From Natronococcus occultus SP4 (lineage in GTDB: Archaea; Halobacteriota; Halobacteria; Halobacteriales; Natrialbaceae): a DNA stretch of 64,000 bases. The DNA lies in NCBI RefSeq assembly GCF_000328685.1, contig NC_019974.1, positions 3,835,001-3,899,000 on the forward strand, in the 5' to 3' direction. Below, one piece after another: positions 33,419 to 42,572 of this stretch. The notes beneath the pieces are model-generated. The model saw nothing but the letters and a program-made list of their open reading frames with translations, searched no databases and had not been told where the DNA came from. Numbering within the stretch: the stretch's first letter is position 1; each line of letters begins with the position of its first letter. Position numbers and translations under genes: made by a program.

Positions 33419-34369
33419 ATGGGATCGGTCGTTATCTCACTCGACGCCGAGCTCGGCTGGGGGTTTCACGACAGGGAGGTCCCGGCGTCGCTACTCCGGG
33501 ATAGCCGCGACAACTGGCTGCATCTTCGAGATCTGTTTGACGCCTACGAGATTTCGGCGACGTGGGCGGTTACCGGTCACCTGTTTCTGGACGCCTGTCA
33601 CCACAGTCACCGGAACCACCCCGCAGGCGAGCGGTGCTGTCAGCACGGCGTCGGTGATCTCGCGGCGAACGATGTCTGGTGTGGCACGGAGCTCGTCGAG
33701 GAGATCGCGACCGCAGACGTCGACCACGAGATCGCCGGCCACGGATTCACGCACGTCCACCTCGAGCACGAACGAATGAGCGAGGAGTTCGCGACCCGGG
33801 AGATCGAGAACTGCGCTCGAGCCGCGGCTCGGCAGGGGTACGACCTGTCGTCGTTCGTCTTCCCCGTCAACAGGGTCCGTCACCGCGATGTCCTTGCGGA
33901 GCACGGGTTCGAGTGTTACCGTGGCGTCAACCGCCTTCACGAGGACTGCGGAACCGTAGAGCGACAGCTCACGAAGGTCTCGAGCGCCGTCGTCGGGAAA
34001 CCGACACCGCCGATCGTCGAGCCCGAGATCGACGAACACGGGCTGGTCAACGTGCCGGCGTCGGTCTTCCTGTTCAACTTCGGCAGCGAGTACGAGAAGC
34101 CGTTCTCCGCGCTCGGCGAGGACCCGGTCGTCAGGCAGGTCGAAGCTGGGATCGACGAGGTCGCGGACGCAGACGATGGCGTGTTACACCTCTGGTTGCA
34201 CCCTCATAACCTCCGGACGTCGTCCCACCACCGACGGCTTCGGTCGATCGTCCGGTACATCGACCGTCGGCGTCAAACCGACGGTCTGCAGGTCGAGACG
34301 ATGGCCGACGTGGCCAACCGCGTGCGCCGGACCGAGCGGTCCCGAACCGAGCCCGCGAGGGTGGTGTAA
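33419..34369 (+). CDS. polysaccharide deacetylase family protein with Cys/His-rich insertion
   Basis: 316 aa. The NodB-type fold shows SLDAELGWGF (residues 7-16) holding the first Asp and HGFTH at 108-112 giving the H-x3-H metal pair. No signal peptide, so it probably modifies cytoplasmic, lipid-linked or nucleotide-sugar glycans. Between the two motifs, residues 60-88 contain C60, H61, H62, H64, H67, C73, C74, H76 and C88. This density is unusual for the family and suggests an added metal site. The end carries LWLHPHNLRTSSHHR, a likely further metal or substrate histidine region. It is followed 10 bp later by a GNAT gene, forming a pair. Confidence 0.85.
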   Translation: MGSVVISLDAELGWGFHDREVPASLLRDSRDNWLHLRDLFDAYEISATWAVTGHLFLDACHHSHRNHPAGERCCQHGVGDLAANDVWCGTELVEEIATADVDHEIAGHGFTHVHLEHERMSEEFATREIENCARAAARQGYDLSSFVFPVNRVRHRDVLAEHGFECYRGVNRLHEDCGTVERQLTKVSSAVVGKPTPPIVEPEIDEHGLVNVPASVFLFNFGSEYEKPFSALGEDPVVRQVEAGIDEVADADDGVLHLWLHPHNLRTSSHHRRLRSIVRYIDRRRQTDGLQVETMADVANRVRRTERSRTEPARVV

Positions 34370-34378
34370 CGCCGGCCG

Positions 34379-35473
34379 ATGTCGGACGCCTACGAAATTC
34401 GTCCGTACGAACCGGCCGACAGGGACGCGTTTCTCGGACTGTTCGAGGACGTCCTGGGCGGACGGATGGGCGCCGATTGGTTCGCCTGGAAGTACGAGGC
34501 GAACCCGTACGCCGATGGCGTCCCGATCGTCCTCGCCGAACAGGGTGACGAGCTCGTGGGCGCGCGGGCGTTCTTCCCGCTTCGGCTCGCTGCGGGCGAG
34601 GACGGCTACGACGCGTTCCAGCCCTGCGACACGATGGTCCACCCCGACCACCAGCGAAAGGGGCTGTTCACCCGGATGACCGAGCGGGCGATCGAACGCT
34701 ACGCCGACGACGTCGACCTCTACTTCAACTTCCCGAACCACCAGTCGCTGCCGGGCAACCGCAAGCTCGGCTGGCGGATCGTCGGCGAGCGGGAGAGCTA
34801 CTACCGGATCCAGAACCCGACCGCGTGGATCCCGCAGCTCGACCCCGTCGAGCCGATCGCCCGCGCGGTCGCGAGCGGGTACGGTTCGATCAGGGACCGA
34901 CTCGCCGATACGGGAGCCGGTCTGAAGCGAACGCACTACGACGGGATTCCGACCGCGACGCTCGCGGCGCTCGCCGGCGTCGAGACGATCCCGGCGTTTC
35001 ACGTCGTCCGCGACGAGCAGTTCTACGAGTGGCGCTTCGAGAACCCGCTGTGGACCTACCGCAGCGTCGTCGCGCGTCGCGACGGCGAACCGGTCGCCGC
35101 GCTCGTCTACGCCCGACGGGAGCGGACCGACGGCCCGACGACCGTCCGTCTCGTCGACGCGCTGCCGCTCGCGGACGGCACAGAGGCCTATCGGACGGTC
35201 CTCTTCTCCGGGCTCCTCGCGGACGTCGTTCGAGCGAACCGGGACGCCGACATCCTCGTCGCTCCCGGGTCGGCGCTCCCGCGGGAGCTGCTCCGAGCGA
35301 GAGGGTTCCACAGCGATCAGCGGGCGCCACTGACGTGGGCGACGTCGTCCTCGACCCACGTCGTCCGTCCGTCCGGAGTCGATCCGGAGCCGACCGACTG
35401 GCGCCGCTCCGGGCGCCGACTGACGGAGCCGGACAACTGGCGGCTCGCGCTGTGTGAGCTCGACAGCGGGTGA
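34379..35473 (+). CDS. GNAT-family N-acetyltransferase (long, two-domain)
   Basis: 364 aa, longer than a single GNAT domain. The first about 150 residues show the acyl-CoA site (DTMVHPDHQRKGLFTRMTER) preceded by a strand-rich core. The C-terminal part (YARRERTDGPTTVRLVDALP, SALPRELLRARGFHSDQRAP) looks like a second, degenerate GNAT half. Such proteins acetylate amino sugars or amines. Starting 10 bp after the deacetylase gene, it may act on the amine the deacetylase exposes; that is inference. Cytoplasmic. Confidence 0.85.
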   Translation: MSDAYEIRPYEPADRDAFLGLFEDVLGGRMGADWFAWKYEANPYADGVPIVLAEQGDELVGARAFFPLRLAAGEDGYDAFQPCDTMVHPDHQRKGLFTRMTERAIERYADDVDLYFNFPNHQSLPGNRKLGWRIVGERESYYRIQNPTAWIPQLDPVEPIARAVASGYGSIRDRLADTGAGLKRTHYDGIPTATLAALAGVETIPAFHVVRDEQFYEWRFENPLWTYRSVVARRDGEPVAALVYARRERTDGPTTVRLVDALPLADGTEAYRTVLFSGLLADVVRANRDADILVAPGSALPRELLRARGFHSDQRAPLTWATSSSTHVVRPSGVDPEPTDWRRSGRRLTEPDNWRLALCELDSG

Positions 35474-35485
35474 GTGGAGGCGGCG

Positions 35486-37012
35486 CTACCGGAGACTCGA
35501 ACCGAACTTCCCGATCGGATCGGGTGCCGACTCGAGGAAGTCGATGATCTCGTCGACGTCGACCGCCCCGAACAGGAGCGACAGCGCCAGAAAGACCACG
35601 GCGCCGACCGGCGGAACGACGATCAGCGAGACCGGGAGTTCGACGAGAACCAGCGGGATGGCCGAGCCACGAAGGAACTCCGTGAGGAGAAAGATCGGTA
35701 TCGCGGCGGCGACACCGACGACGAGAGCCCGCGGGATGCGCGCGTCGGCAGCCGGGTAGAACCCGATCTGTCTGGCGCTCCAGAGGTGGAAGACGAACAT
35801 CAGCCCGTAGCTGACACTGGTCGCGACGGCGGCACCGTACATTCCGTACTGGGGGATCAACAGACCGTTGAGGGTGACGTTGACGACCGCCGCCGCACCG
35901 GTCGCGATGATCAGCGTTCGGAGGTCGCCTTTCCCCTGTCCGATCGCGAGTACCGGACGGGCCAGTGCGAACCCGACGCAGCCGGGTAGCAACAGGAGGA
36001 TCGGTACGTAGCTGGCGATGTAGTCGTCGGGGTAGATGATCGGCAGCGCGATCGGGGCAAGCGCCGCGAGCCCGATCGCAAGCAGCAGGGTGAACAACAG
36101 CGTATACCGGGTGATGCGTGCTGCAAGCGAGTTGATCCGCTCGCGGTCGTTGTTCGCCCAGATGTTCGACGTCGAGTGCAGGAGGACGTTCTGCAGTGCC
36201 AGCGGGACGATCCAGAGGAACTCCGCGAGAGTCAGTGCGATCCGGTAGTAGGCGGTCTCCTGTGACGTGCTCAGGAACCCGAGCATCATGACGTCGATCT
36301 CGTACAGCGACGTCAGACAGAGAATCAACACGATGCTGAGCCCGTTGTACATGAAGAGCTCGCGCCGCGGAAACTCCCGCGAGGGGATCTTGAACAGCGC
36401 CGTCGTCAACGACACCCGGTAGTGAATTACCGCCAGCCCGATCAGCGACGTCACCACCGCACCGGCCATGTGGCCGATCAGCACGCCGGGGACGCCGTAG
36501 CCGAGGTACGCGAGGCCGACGCCGACGGTGATAAACAGGACCTTGTCGAGGAAGAGCAGCGGCTCGGAGTAGCGCTCGAGGCCAAAACCCATGAGCGTCC
36601 GGCGGGTGTACTCCCGAAACTGGGAGGTAAACACGAGCAGCGAGAGCAGGTAGAAGTACGTCTGGTAGGAGGTGCCAAGATGGTTCTGGATGAAGCCGGA
36701 CTGGGCAGCCAGCGCGAGGAGGAAACAGCCGACCGCCGCGAGCAACAGCGCCAGCCGAAGGTAGAATCCGACGACGTGTTCGTCCCAGTAGGGACGATCG
36801 CGGTCCTCAGCCACGTACTTTCGGACGCCGTCGCCGACACCCGTACTGACGAAGATCATATAGATGGCAAACACCGACATCAGGAACGCGTAGTCACCGT
36901 ACCCTTCCCCGAGAAACCGGGTCAAAAGCGGCGAGGAGAGAAAGTCGAGGCTGATGAGGAGAAACTTCACGCCGACGATCGAGAGAAAGGCGCTGGTGAT
37001 GCTCCGCTTCAT
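35486..37012 (-). CDS. flippase of the oligosaccharide/polysaccharide export family (Wzx-like)
   Basis: 508 aa with 12-14 membrane spans of the MOP superfamily. It starts MKRSITSAFLSIVGVKFLLI, with the typical LTRFLGEGYGDYAFL near residue 35. It is expected to flip lipid-linked oligosaccharide to the outside for glycoprotein or polysaccharide assembly. It converges with the GNAT gene (12-bp gap) and lies in the local glycan group with deacetylase, FkbM methyltransferase and GlmM. Confidence 0.9.
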   Translation of the reverse strand: MKRSITSAFLSIVGVKFLLISLDFLSSPLLTRFLGEGYGDYAFLMSVFAIYMIFVSTGVGDGVRKYVAEDRDRPYWDEHVVGFYLRLALLLAAVGCFLLALAAQSGFIQNHLGTSYQTYFYLLSLLVFTSQFREYTRRTLMGFGLERYSEPLLFLDKVLFITVGVGLAYLGYGVPGVLIGHMAGAVVTSLIGLAVIHYRVSLTTALFKIPSREFPRRELFMYNGLSIVLILCLTSLYEIDVMMLGFLSTSQETAYYRIALTLAEFLWIVPLALQNVLLHSTSNIWANNDRERINSLAARITRYTLLFTLLLAIGLAALAPIALPIIYPDDYIASYVPILLLLPGCVGFALARPVLAIGQGKGDLRTLIIATGAAAVVNVTLNGLLIPQYGMYGAAVATSVSYGLMFVFHLWSARQIGFYPAADARIPRALVVGVAAAIPIFLLTEFLRGSAIPLVLVELPVSLIVVPPVGAVVFLALSLLFGAVDVDEIIDFLESAPDPIGKFGSSLR

Positions 37013-37324
37013 TCGTTAGAGGGGATTTCGAACGGCGCCCGAAGAGTGCATCGAGTTCCGGTGCCGGCCGAGTGCGAGCGGACTGGATCCGTCCCCGCCG
37101 AATAGCGCACTCCGACCAGGGACGACGGTCGCGGTTCGAAACCGTCCCACCGATCCCGGAACAGGAGCCGGCAGAGCGGAGAGAGGAGCGAGCGACAGCG
37201 TAGAATCATATTCGACCGTACCGATCCACCGGGGATTATTATACAGGGGCTAAGGGCGGCGAGAGTCGCGCATTCCGGCCGAGACGGTTCGAGAGACGCT
37301 CCCGTGCCCGTAGCTGCCGTGCGA
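37013..37324. other. 312-bp intergenic region
   Basis: Between two minus-strand genes. It contains one AT-rich stretch (ATTATTATACAG, 37236-37247) suitable as a promoter element, but it lies over 200 bp from the flippase start. A long minus-strand frame here is Arg/Ser-rich and overlaps the methyltransferase gene; I judge it non-coding. Confidence 0.4.
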
Positions 37325-38110
37325 TCAGTCCGCACCCGGCTCGCAACGCCAGTACCCCTCCCGCTCGTCGATCCGGTAGCCAACGTCTCGGAGGGCCGTC
37401 CTCGTCTCGGCCGGCACGTCGTCCCCGAGACCGTCGGCGTGGATCTCGACGAGGACGGTCGGCTCCTCGCGCTCGAGGACGTCCGCGGCGCCGCTGATCA
37501 CAGCGGGTGCGGCCCCCTCGGCGTCGATCTTGATCGCGTCGGGTGCCGGCAGGGCTGCAGCGAGCTCGTCCAGCCGACGGACCGGAACCGATCGGACGTC
37601 GGCGACCGACGCCTCCCAGCGAGTGGCACCGTCCCGGTCGAACGCCGAGAGCTCGGGGTACGTCGAGACGTAGAACGGCCGCTCGCCGGAGCCGTCGCCG
37701 ACCCCACACCGTCGGAGCTCGATCCGGTCCCCGAGCCCGTTCAGCCGGACGTTCGCGCCAAACCGGGCGGCGGTTCGGGGCGCTGGTTCGAAGGCGACGA
37801 TCCGGCGGTCCGGCGCCCCGGTTGCCAGTGCGAGCGCGTAGATCCCGACGTTCGCGCCGACGTCGTAGACGACGGCCGAGGGGCCACAACAGGCCTCGAG
37901 CTCCGCGAGCATTCGGTCGTCGCCGTGGCGGTTGAGCGGTTCGTAACACCGGAACGTTCCGGCGGGTGTCCGGTTGGGACGAACGACCAGCTCCCGGTCG
38001 TAGTTGAGCGCCGCCAACCGGTAGTAGGCGCCGTACCCGACCCCGCGAAGGGCCCGGAACGCGCGACTCTCGAGCACCGATCCCTCGAGTCGTTCGCGGA
38101 CGTCGGTCAC
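37325..38110 (-). CDS. FkbM-family SAM-dependent methyltransferase
   Basis: 261 aa from a GTG at 38110, whose first bases overlap the stop codon of the upstream gene (GTGA). The SAM motif is VVYDVGANVGIYALALA, followed by IVAFEPAPRTAARFGANV. The active-site segment IKIDAEGAAPAVISGAADVL is the FkbM signature. FkbM enzymes O-methylate sugars or natural products; in haloarchaea they often methylate surface glycans. The overlap with the beta-propeller gene means they are translated as a pair. Confidence 0.9.
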   Translation of the reverse strand: MTDVRERLEGSVLESRAFRALRGVGYGAYYRLAALNYDRELVVRPNRTPAGTFRCYEPLNRHGDDRMLAELEACCGPSAVVYDVGANVGIYALALATGAPDRRIVAFEPAPRTAARFGANVRLNGLGDRIELRRCGVGDGSGERPFYVSTYPELSAFDRDGATRWEASVADVRSVPVRRLDELAAALPAPDAIKIDAEGAAPAVISGAADVLEREEPTVLVEIHADGLGDDVPAETRTALRDVGYRIDEREGYWRCEPGAD

Positions 38111-38937
38111 GCGGTGTGGACGGCCAGAGCCGCGACGCCGTCGACGCCAAGGGGCTGGGAGCGCCACTCGCCGTCGGTCGCCGCGAGAAACGTCCCGTCG
38201 CGGGTGACGGCGTAGGGCGTGTCGCCATAGCCGACGTCGACGATCGGCCCCGGTGCGTCGAGCTGGCGCCACTCGCCGACGTCCTCGTGGTAGTCGAAGA
38301 CCCCCGTCTCCGAGATCGCGTGTGCGCGACGGAGGCTCCCCGGCTCGGAGCGGGGATCCACGGCGACGACGTCGAACGGTTCCTCGCGGACGCCCATCCA
38401 GCCGTTGCCGAGCTTGTAGAGCCCGTCGGCGGTCGCGGCGAGGGGGACCCCCGGGGCCGAGACGTCGGCGACGTCGGTAAGCCCGGCGTGATCGAGCCCG
38501 CCGTCGTGAACCCGGTAGACGCCCCGGTCGGTCGCCAGGAGGTCCCCGTCGATCGCCCGGACCGTCGGCTCGAACGACTCGGCGAGCGTCGTCCAGGCGC
38601 CGTCCTCGTGACGGCCGACCCGTCCGTCCGGGCTCGCGGCGAGCAGTTCCGATCCGTCGGCGCCGACCGCCCTCGCGGGGCCGAACCCGGTATCCGTAAG
38701 GACGGCGTCGCCCGTCCCGTCGGTCGGGTCGAGCAGCCGGACGTCCTCGTCGGTCGCGACGGCGACGTGCTCGTCGGTCGCAGCGGCGTCGACGGCGTCA
38801 CAGCGGGCCTGGAGGCCGAACTCGCCGACGGTTTCGCCGGAGACGCGAACGCGAACGACGCCGAGCGAGCTCGCGACGTAGGCGCGCGTGGCTCCTTCCC
38901 GGTCGCCGTAGACGCGTTTCTCCTCGATCGAATCCAT
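38107..38937 (-). CDS. HVO_0234-like beta-propeller protein
   Basis: 276 aa from ATG 38937 (MDSIEEKRVYGDREGATRAY). The sequence is a run of short repeat units, each ending in a strand then a Gly/Asp turn (VAVATDEDVRLLDPTDGTGD, LAASPDGRVGRHEDGAWTTL, LATDRGVYRVHDGG, YAVTRDGTFLAATDGEWRSQ), as in a beta-propeller. It resembles the family typified by Haloferax HVO_0234, whose role is unknown. No signal peptide. Its stop overlaps the FkbM start; its start is divergent from glmM with a 90-bp gap. Confidence 0.78.
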   Translation of the reverse strand: MDSIEEKRVYGDREGATRAYVASSLGVVRVRVSGETVGEFGLQARCDAVDAAATDEHVAVATDEDVRLLDPTDGTGDAVLTDTGFGPARAVGADGSELLAASPDGRVGRHEDGAWTTLAESFEPTVRAIDGDLLATDRGVYRVHDGGLDHAGLTDVADVSAPGVPLAATADGLYKLGNGWMGVREEPFDVVAVDPRSEPGSLRRAHAISETGVFDYHEDVGEWRQLDAPGPIVDVGYGDTPYAVTRDGTFLAATDGEWRSQPLGVDGVAALAVHTA

Positions 38938-39027
38938 ACCCGAACGGTCGGGGCGCCACCCCGAAAGCGTTCCGTCTGTCTCCCGGCTTCGGAACCCATT
39001 TGGGGGGGCCAGCCCGACTACCACGTG

Positions 39028-40392
39028 ATGCAAGTATTCGGATCTAGCGGGACGCGGGGCGTCGCCAACGAGGAGCTGACGCCCGCGTTCGTTCTGCGCG
39101 TCGCGAAGGCAGCGGGGACGGCCTGGGGGGTCGGCCGTATCGCGATCGCACGCGACACCCGCCACACCGGACAGATGCTCGCCGACGCCGCCGCCAGCGG
39201 CCTGGCGAGTACGGGGACCGACGTCGACCGGCTCGGAATCACGCCCACGCCCGGTGCCCAGGCCTACGCCGAGCGCGAGGACGTTCCGGTCATGGTCATC
39301 ACGGCCTCGCACAACCCGCCCCAGTACAACGGCGTCAAGCTCGTCGATAGCGACGGGGTCGAGCTCGCCGTCGCCGACCTCGAGAAGATCGAGGAGACGC
39401 TGCTTGCGGAGGCCTTCACAGTCGCCCCCTGGGACGAGACCGGGCGCGTTCGGGACGTCGAGGGAGCCAGACGAGAGTACATCGAGGAGCTGCTCGAGGC
39501 CGTCAATCGCGAGCGGATCGCAGACGCCGACCTGACGATCGCGCTCGACCCGGGTCACGGCGCGGGCTCGTTGACCAGTCCGGAGCTCTTCCGCCGGCTG
39601 GGCTGTCGGGTCGTCACCGTCAACGGGCAGCCCGACGGCCACTTCCCTGGTCGCGACCCCGAGCCGGTGCGCTCGAACCTGGGCGATCTGGGCCGACTCG
39701 TCCGTTCGACCGACGCCGACATCGGGATCGCCCACGACGGCGACGCCGACCGCGCGATCTTCTTCGACGAGGACGGCGAGTACGTCGAGGGCGACGCGAC
39801 GCTGGCGGCGCTCGCGGCGGCCGAGCTCGAGCCCGACGACACCACCGTCTCGGCGGTCAACGTCTCCCAGCGGCTGGTCGACGTCGTCAACGAGATCGGC
39901 GCCGAGCTCGAGCTGACGCCGATCGGCTCGACGAACATCATCACCCGGATCCGGGAGCTCGAGGCCAAGAACAAACACGTCCCCGTCGCGGGCGAGGGCA
40001 ACGGCGGGATCTTCTTCCCGAACTACCGGCTCACCCGCGACGGCGCCTACACGGCCGCGCGGTTCCTCGAGCTCGTCGCCGACGACCCAGTCAGCGAGAT
40101 TGTCGCCCCCTACAGCGGCTACGCGAACGTTCGGCGCAACATCGAGTACGAGTCGACGGCCGAGCGCGACGCGATGCTCGACGCCGCGGCCAACCACGCC
40201 CAGGAGGCCGACGCCGAGCTCAACACCCGCGACGGCTACCGGCTCGATCACGGGGACGCGTGGGTGCTGGCCCGGCCGTCCGGCACCGAGCCGCTCGTCC
40301 GGATCTACGCCGAGGCCCGCGACGGCGACCGGGCGAACGGGCTCGCCGACGAGATGTACGAGACCCTGGCCGAAGCGAAGACCGACGCCTGA
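39028..40392 (+). CDS. glmM: phosphoglucosamine mutase / phosphomannomutase
   Basis: 454 aa of the alpha-D-phosphohexomutase family. Motifs: sugar start MQVFGSSGTRGVANEELTP, phosphoserine loop VITASHNPPQYNGVKL, metal-binding AHDGDADRAIFFDEDGEYV, sugar loop GEGNGGIFFP, and phosphate-binding RPSGTEPLVRIYAEA. It swaps phosphate between C1 and C6 of glucosamine or mannose, giving activated sugar precursors for glycan synthesis. Length and motifs fit archaeal GlmM, but GlmM and phosphomannomutase are hard to separate. Divergent from the beta-propeller gene. Confidence 0.92.
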   Translation: MQVFGSSGTRGVANEELTPAFVLRVAKAAGTAWGVGRIAIARDTRHTGQMLADAAASGLASTGTDVDRLGITPTPGAQAYAEREDVPVMVITASHNPPQYNGVKLVDSDGVELAVADLEKIEETLLAEAFTVAPWDETGRVRDVEGARREYIEELLEAVNRERIADADLTIALDPGHGAGSLTSPELFRRLGCRVVTVNGQPDGHFPGRDPEPVRSNLGDLGRLVRSTDADIGIAHDGDADRAIFFDEDGEYVEGDATLAALAAAELEPDDTTVSAVNVSQRLVDVVNEIGAELELTPIGSTNIITRIRELEAKNKHVPVAGEGNGGIFFPNYRLTRDGAYTAARFLELVADDPVSEIVAPYSGYANVRRNIEYESTAERDAMLDAAANHAQEADAELNTRDGYRLDHGDAWVLARPSGTEPLVRIYAEARDGDRANGLADEMYETLAEAKTDA

Positions 40393-40457
40393 GGCGACGC
40401 TGCTGCCGGCAGCAGTCCTTTCCGTCGGCTCCATCTCGATGGCACACGAAGCTACAG

Positions 40458-41528
40458 ATGGGAGAGTCGACGCGGCGCCACGACGTAGCCGGCGAGGACG
40501 ACGCCCCACAGTCCCAGCCGGATCCGCTGGTCGGCTCGGGATCGCGGACCGACGCCGCGCTCCACTGGTGTTACCTCCACGGCGACCGACGGATCGTCTC
40601 CGGACTGCTACTCGTCGCCACGTTCGTCGCCGCCCTGCTGTTGATCCGGAGCTCGCTGATCACGCCGACCGAGGCCGACGACGTCGTCGCGATCTCCTCG
40701 ACGCTGATCGGCGGAATGCTCCCCTTCATTACCGTCGTGCTGGCGATCAACCAGCTGATCCTCTCCGAGGAGTTCGGGACCACCGGCGCCTTCTTCGAGC
40801 GGATCGAGGAGACCGCCGACTTCCGGGCGGCGATCGAGGACCACACCGGGATCCGACCCAGTCCCGCGGAGCCGTCCGCGCTGCTTCGAACGCTGATCGA
40901 GGCCAAGCGCCGAACCGCGCTGGGGTTGCAGAACGTCTGTCTGGACGCCGACCCCGAACTCCGCGAGGACGTCGAGGCGTTCGTCTCGACGACGGTACCG
41001 CGGGACGACGACACGATCGACGCCCTCGAGGGTGTGACGTTCGGCACCTTCGAACTGATCGCGGTCATCCTCCACTACAACGACCCCTGGCAGCTCCAGG
41101 AGGTCCGGAAGATCCACGAATCCCACCGATACCAGCTCTCGGAGGCCGCGGACAACCAGCTCGAACGCCTCGAGGACCTCCTGAGCGACATCCACGTCGC
41201 GCGCCAGTACTTCAAGACCGTCTACATGCAACAGGAGCTGGCTGACCTCTCGAAGATCCTGCTGTACGTCGGCTTCCCGACGCTGCTGGCCGGCGCCTTC
41301 GTCGTCCTCTCGTACGGAAATCTGCTGGCGCTCGAGTTACATCCATACGTCTACGTCCTGGTCGTCGCCGCGACGATCACGGCGCTGTTTAGCCCCTTCG
41401 CCGTCCTGTTGGCGTACGTCCTCCGGATCGCGACGATCGCGCGCCGGACGGCCGCCGACTTCGGCCCGTTCGTCCTCCAGCAACAGCTCCCTGGCGAGGA
41501 CCTCGAGACCAGCGACGCCGGCGACTGA
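40458..41528 (+). CDS. membrane protein, haloarchaeal hypothetical
   Basis: 356 aa from ATG 40458. Two hydrophobic spans lie near residues 48-66 and 75-97 (IVSGLLLVATFVAALLLI; GGMLPFITVVLAINQLIL). A long soluble helical region follows (about 100-255), then two more spans near 265-310 (ILLYVGFPTLLAGAFVVLSY; VYVLVVAATITALF). The arrangement hints at a membrane-anchored regulator or channel-like protein, but no motif identifies it. It follows glmM by 65 bp in the same direction. Confidence 0.75.
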   Translation: MGESTRRHDVAGEDDAPQSQPDPLVGSGSRTDAALHWCYLHGDRRIVSGLLLVATFVAALLLIRSSLITPTEADDVVAISSTLIGGMLPFITVVLAINQLILSEEFGTTGAFFERIEETADFRAAIEDHTGIRPSPAEPSALLRTLIEAKRRTALGLQNVCLDADPELREDVEAFVSTTVPRDDDTIDALEGVTFGTFELIAVILHYNDPWQLQEVRKIHESHRYQLSEAADNQLERLEDLLSDIHVARQYFKTVYMQQELADLSKILLYVGFPTLLAGAFVVLSYGNLLALELHPYVYVLVVAATITALFSPFAVLLAYVLRIATIARRTAADFGPFVLQQQLPGEDLETSDAGD

Positions 41529-41549
41529 GCTTGGACGGGCTACTGGCCG

Positions 41550-42059
41550 TCAGTGCCGGAGTTCCTCGCCGTACCGGGCACCAGCCCGCTCGGTCGCCAG
41601 CAGGATTCGGTGGGCGGCGACGAGCAAGACGACCGCGAGCACCATCAGCGTCCCCTCCCACAGCGTCGAGAGCAACCCCAGCGAGACGATCAGCGTCGTC
41701 GCGCAGGCGGGCGGGTGGCGAGTGTCGGTCGCGAGCATCCCGCCGACGGTCAACAGCGTCGCGACGACGGCGCTGGCCGCGAGCTGGAGCCCCGCGAACG
41801 AGCCCGGCGCCGTCGCCGAGGTCATGCTGACCCCGCCGGCGAAGGTGTGGTAGGCGACCAAACCGGCGACGACGCCAATCGCGTGGCCCCCGATCACCCG
41901 CCGGGGCGCGGTCGCGTCGCCGTCCTGGAACAGCGCCAGCACGAACGCGGACGGACCGAGGCTCGGGAACACCATCGGCAGCCCGGACAGCCAGGCGACC
42001 CCGGCCGTCGTCAGGATGAGAAGGCCCGTGTGCAGCGTCGTCCCCGTCCGGTCGTCCAT
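41550..42059 (-). CDS. HPP-family membrane protein
   Basis: 169 aa, four spans. The HPP motif is DTRHPPACATTLIVSLG, and LPMVFPSLGPSAFVLALF is another family segment. HPP proteins are integral membrane proteins; in plants and cyanobacteria some transport nitrite, so nitrite movement is possible here, though a nitrite transport role is not shown for archaea. Gene order on this strand is hisI, coiled-coil protein, uspA, then this gene. Confidence 0.85.
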   Translation of the reverse strand: MDDRTGTTLHTGLLILTTAGVAWLSGLPMVFPSLGPSAFVLALFQDGDATAPRRVIGGHAIGVVAGLVAYHTFAGGVSMTSATAPGSFAGLQLAASAVVATLLTVGGMLATDTRHPPACATTLIVSLGLLSTLWEGTLMVLAVVLLVAAHRILLATERAGARYGEELRH

Positions 42060-42108
42060 ACCGCTCCCTCGACGGCTGGGAAGGAAAACGTCGGTGATCC
42101 CGGAGCGC

Positions 42109-42522
42109 TCACGAGCCGTTCGGGACGATCGTCACCGGAACCGGCGACTGGCGGGCGACCTGCTCGGCGACGCTGCCAAGCAGCATCCGCGAGACGCCCG
42201 ATCGCCCCTCGCTGCCCATCACGATCGCGTCGGCGTCGGTCTCCACGACACACTCGAGGATCGCGTCGGCGGCCTGTCCCTCGAGGACGCGGGTCTCGAT
42301 TCGGGTGTCGCGCTCGTCGGCGAGCGCCCTGGCGTCCTCGAAGACGTCGGGCTGGCGCTCCTCGGTGGCCGCGGCCGACGGCTCGCCTGCGTACCCCGCC
42401 TCGAGGTCGTCGATCGCGTGAACGACGGTTATCTCGTCGTCGGGGAACCGTTCGAGGGCGTACTCGAGGGCTGCGCGTGCGGGCTCGGAGTCGTCCACCG
42501 GGACGAGCAGCTGGGTGGTCAT
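42109..42522 (-). CDS. universal stress protein UspA family
   Basis: 137 aa from ATG 42522 (MTTQLLVPVDDSEPARAALE). The ATP-binding pattern G-x2-G-x9-G-S is present in GSEGRSGVSRMLLGSVAEQV. Single USP domain; dimerises and often binds ATP; many haloarchaeal copies regulate neighbouring transporters. Here it lies 49 bp before an HPP membrane gene, suggesting it modulates that transporter. Confidence 0.9.
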   Translation of the reverse strand: MTTQLLVPVDDSEPARAALEYALERFPDDEITVVHAIDDLEAGYAGEPSAAATEERQPDVFEDARALADERDTRIETRVLEGQAADAILECVVETDADAIVMGSEGRSGVSRMLLGSVAEQVARQSPVPVTIVPNGS

Positions 42523-42572
42523 ACCATCACTACGGTCGGCGTGTCCTTCAGTCGTCGGCACGCGAACCGAGC

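Noticed and set aside
37009-37383. 124-codon minus-strand frame between FkbM and flippase
   Set aside because: Overlaps the end of the FkbM gene in another frame; composition is non-coding.
38116-39027. Upstream extension of the GlmM frame over the beta-propeller gene
   Set aside because: The conserved protein begins at 39028. The added part is antisense to the propeller gene and lacks family similarity.
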